Shown here one piece after another: positions 13,872-14,899 of a stretch of DNA of 14,899 nt. The stretch covers positions 1-14,899 of the forward strand of contig CAZMLU010000042.1 in NCBI GenBank assembly GCA_964567295.1, given 5' to 3'. Made by a program: the position numbers and the translations under genes. The notes beneath the pieces are model-generated. The model saw only the letters and a list, made by a program, of their open reading frames with translations, was not told the origin of the DNA and ran no database searches. Positions within the stretch are counted from its first letter, which is position 1. Every line of letters begins with the position of its first letter. The DNA comes from SLJK01 sp964567295. GTDB lineage: Bacteria; Bacillota; Dethiobacteria; DTU022; UBA8154.

Positions 13872-14899
13872 ATAAACATTTTGACAACCTGTTTCCCGTG
13901 TAGCCAGGGATATTGCAAAGCAAACCAGGAGCACTAACAGGCAAGTGGCGAAAAGTCCTCGGTAGGCAGCCAGGGGATAGACCTTCGTTCCCTCCACTAA
14001 CAAACCGTCCCAGCGCAAGTCCAGCACGTACCCCAGCAGGGGCTGCATAATGGCCATCCCTGAAAAGGGTCCGATATTGATCACACTGAGAGCTATACCG
14101 GCATAGGCAGGATCGTTGACTTCTTTGCCCATGGGAAGGATTACCGAGGAAGCACCGCCGCTAAGTCCCATGAGGAAAAAGAGGGGATAAAGAGCTTCCT
14201 GGGGAGGTTTTCCGTCGTTCCAGAAGTAAAAAGCGGCCCATAAAGAGGTGTAGAGCAGGAAAAGAAGCAGCAAGGGGCGCCTGCGTTGCCCGATCCTGTC
14301 GGAAATTAAGCCTACCAGGGGAAGCCCGATGATCATTCCTATGGTTAGGGCAAGCATATAATTTGCGGCAGCGTTTCTGGGCAAATTGTAAGTTTGCATT
14401 AGATAGGTTATGCTCCAGGTGCCGCTGAAGGCGAAAAAAGTGCCGTAAATTCCAAAGGCGCTGGCAAGGATGGGCCAGGTACGCCGGTTCCTAAGGACAT
14501 TTTTTAGAGCGTCTGTAAGACTGCGGAAGGTAGTAGAATCACCTTGAATACTACTGTTTTCTTCTTCTTTTTTTATTTCCCACGGCTCGTTACGCACCAA
14601 TATCCAGCAGGCCAGGGCGATGAAAAAAGTAGCTACACTTATAACCAGGAAGGAGTTGCGCCATCCGAAGCCAGCGACTAGTAGGGCCAGTGGGGTTGTG
14701 CCCAGAGCAACTCCTACATTGCCAGCCAAGCCTGTCAACCCGGTGATGGTTGCAAAACGGGCGGGCTTAAACCAGCTCACCTGGAACTTTAAAATAGATA
14801 CAAAGACTACGGATACTCCCAGCCCTACCAACCCCCTACCCAGAAAGGCGTAAAACAAGCTCGGGGCCAGGGCAAAGATGAAAGAACCGGCACAGGCCA
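13842..14899 (-). CDS. Major facilitator superfamily transporter, N-terminus outside window
   Basis: The minus-strand frame is open from the window edge to TAG at 13842-13844 and gives about 351 residues, so the first one or two membrane helices and the start codon lie beyond base 14899. A TTG at 14858 sits inside a continuous hydrophobic frame (ACAGSFIFALAPSLFYAFLG) and is not a credible start. Roughly ten hydrophobic segments are visible, with a charged central loop around the RNEPWEIKKEEEN segment between the two halves. The motif-A-like GLISDRIGQRRRPL lies at the start of the second half. The helix-4 style GRGLVGLGVSVVFVS and the FGWRNSFLVI segment resemble NarK/OFA-type MFS carriers of organic anions or nitrate-like solutes. 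The substrate is not determinable here. Its 3' end overlaps the terminator of the convergent plus-strand operon. Confidence 0.85.
   Translation of the reverse strand, partial: ACAGSFIFALAPSLFYAFLGRGLVGLGVSVVFVSILKFQVSWFKPARFATITGLTGLAGNVGVALGTTPLALLVAGFGWRNSFLVISVATFFIALACWILVRNEPWEIKKEEENSSIQGDSTTFRSLTDALKNVLRNRRTWPILASAFGIYGTFFAFSGTWSITYLMQTYNLPRNAAANYMLALTIGMIIGLPLVGLISDRIGQRRRPLLLLFLLYTSLWAAFYFWNDGKPPQEALYPLFFLMGLSGGASSVILPMGKEVNDPAYAGIALSVINIGPFSGMAIMQPLLGYVLDLRWDGLLVEGTKVYPLAAYRGLFATCLLVLLVCFAISLATRETGCQNVYKKTGKTNFP

Noticed and set aside
1..14899. Search for CRISPR arrays, tRNA/rRNA genes, insertion sequences or phage genes
   Set aside because: No regularly spaced repeats, no tRNA-like cloverleaf sequence, no transposase or integrase motifs and no terminal inverted repeats were seen by eye in either strand.

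Overview
The window looks like chromosomal DNA from an anaerobic, low-to-medium-GC bacterium of the Firmicutes/Clostridia type. The pointers are strong AGGAG-like ribosome binding sites with frequent GTG/TTG starts, a DUF3048 (YerB-like) anchored protein, a B12-binding radical SAM enzyme of the DUF4070 group, a YpsC-like THUMP methyltransferase and a probable selenoprotein. This is inference from gene content. No rRNA or tRNA is present to fix the taxonomy.

Layout. (a) 1-2590: a visibly AT-rich block. It holds the end of a DUF3237 gene, a 5'-truncated remnant of a TRAP substrate-binding gene (dctP), and apparently intact dctQ and dctM overlapping by ATGA. (b) 2661-3860: a major facilitator transporter, with a convergent THUMP-domain RNA methyltransferase at 3885-5012 on the minus strand. 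(c) 5282-5548: a short gene of the HesB/IscA type that ordinary ORF calling breaks at an in-frame TGA. Reading TGA as selenocysteine gives an uninterrupted 88-residue protein with a Gly-Cys-Sec-Ala-Gly motif, and a stem-loop with bacterial SECIS geometry follows the TGA. It has its own promoter and ribosome binding site. This is the most interesting item in the window. (d) 5580-10129, minus strand: a compact three-gene operon (ATPase, FtsX-type permease, HlyD/RND-type adaptor) behind a good sigma-70-type promoter, encoding a MacAB/YknXYZ-like exporter or extracytoplasmic ABC machine. (e) 10395-13812, plus strand: a B12-binding radical SAM protein, an anchored DUF3048 protein and an NTF2/SnoaL-like small protein, closed by a clear Rho-independent terminator at 13830-13871. 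(f) 13842-14899, minus strand: a second MFS transporter whose N-terminus lies beyond the window.

How the parts relate. The TRAP block would import an organic acid or similar solute, but its binding protein is missing most of its N-terminal lobe, so the local system is probably dead or depends on a binding protein encoded elsewhere. The ABC operon is a self-contained tripartite unit. The DUF4070 radical SAM, DUF3048 and NTF2-like genes are collinear and share one terminator, but their products suggest no shared pathway with confidence. The selenoprotein stands alone between convergent and divergent neighbours, so its role must be inferred from its motif: a vicinal Cys-Sec pair on an IscA-like scaffold that lacks the usual C-terminal Cys pair.
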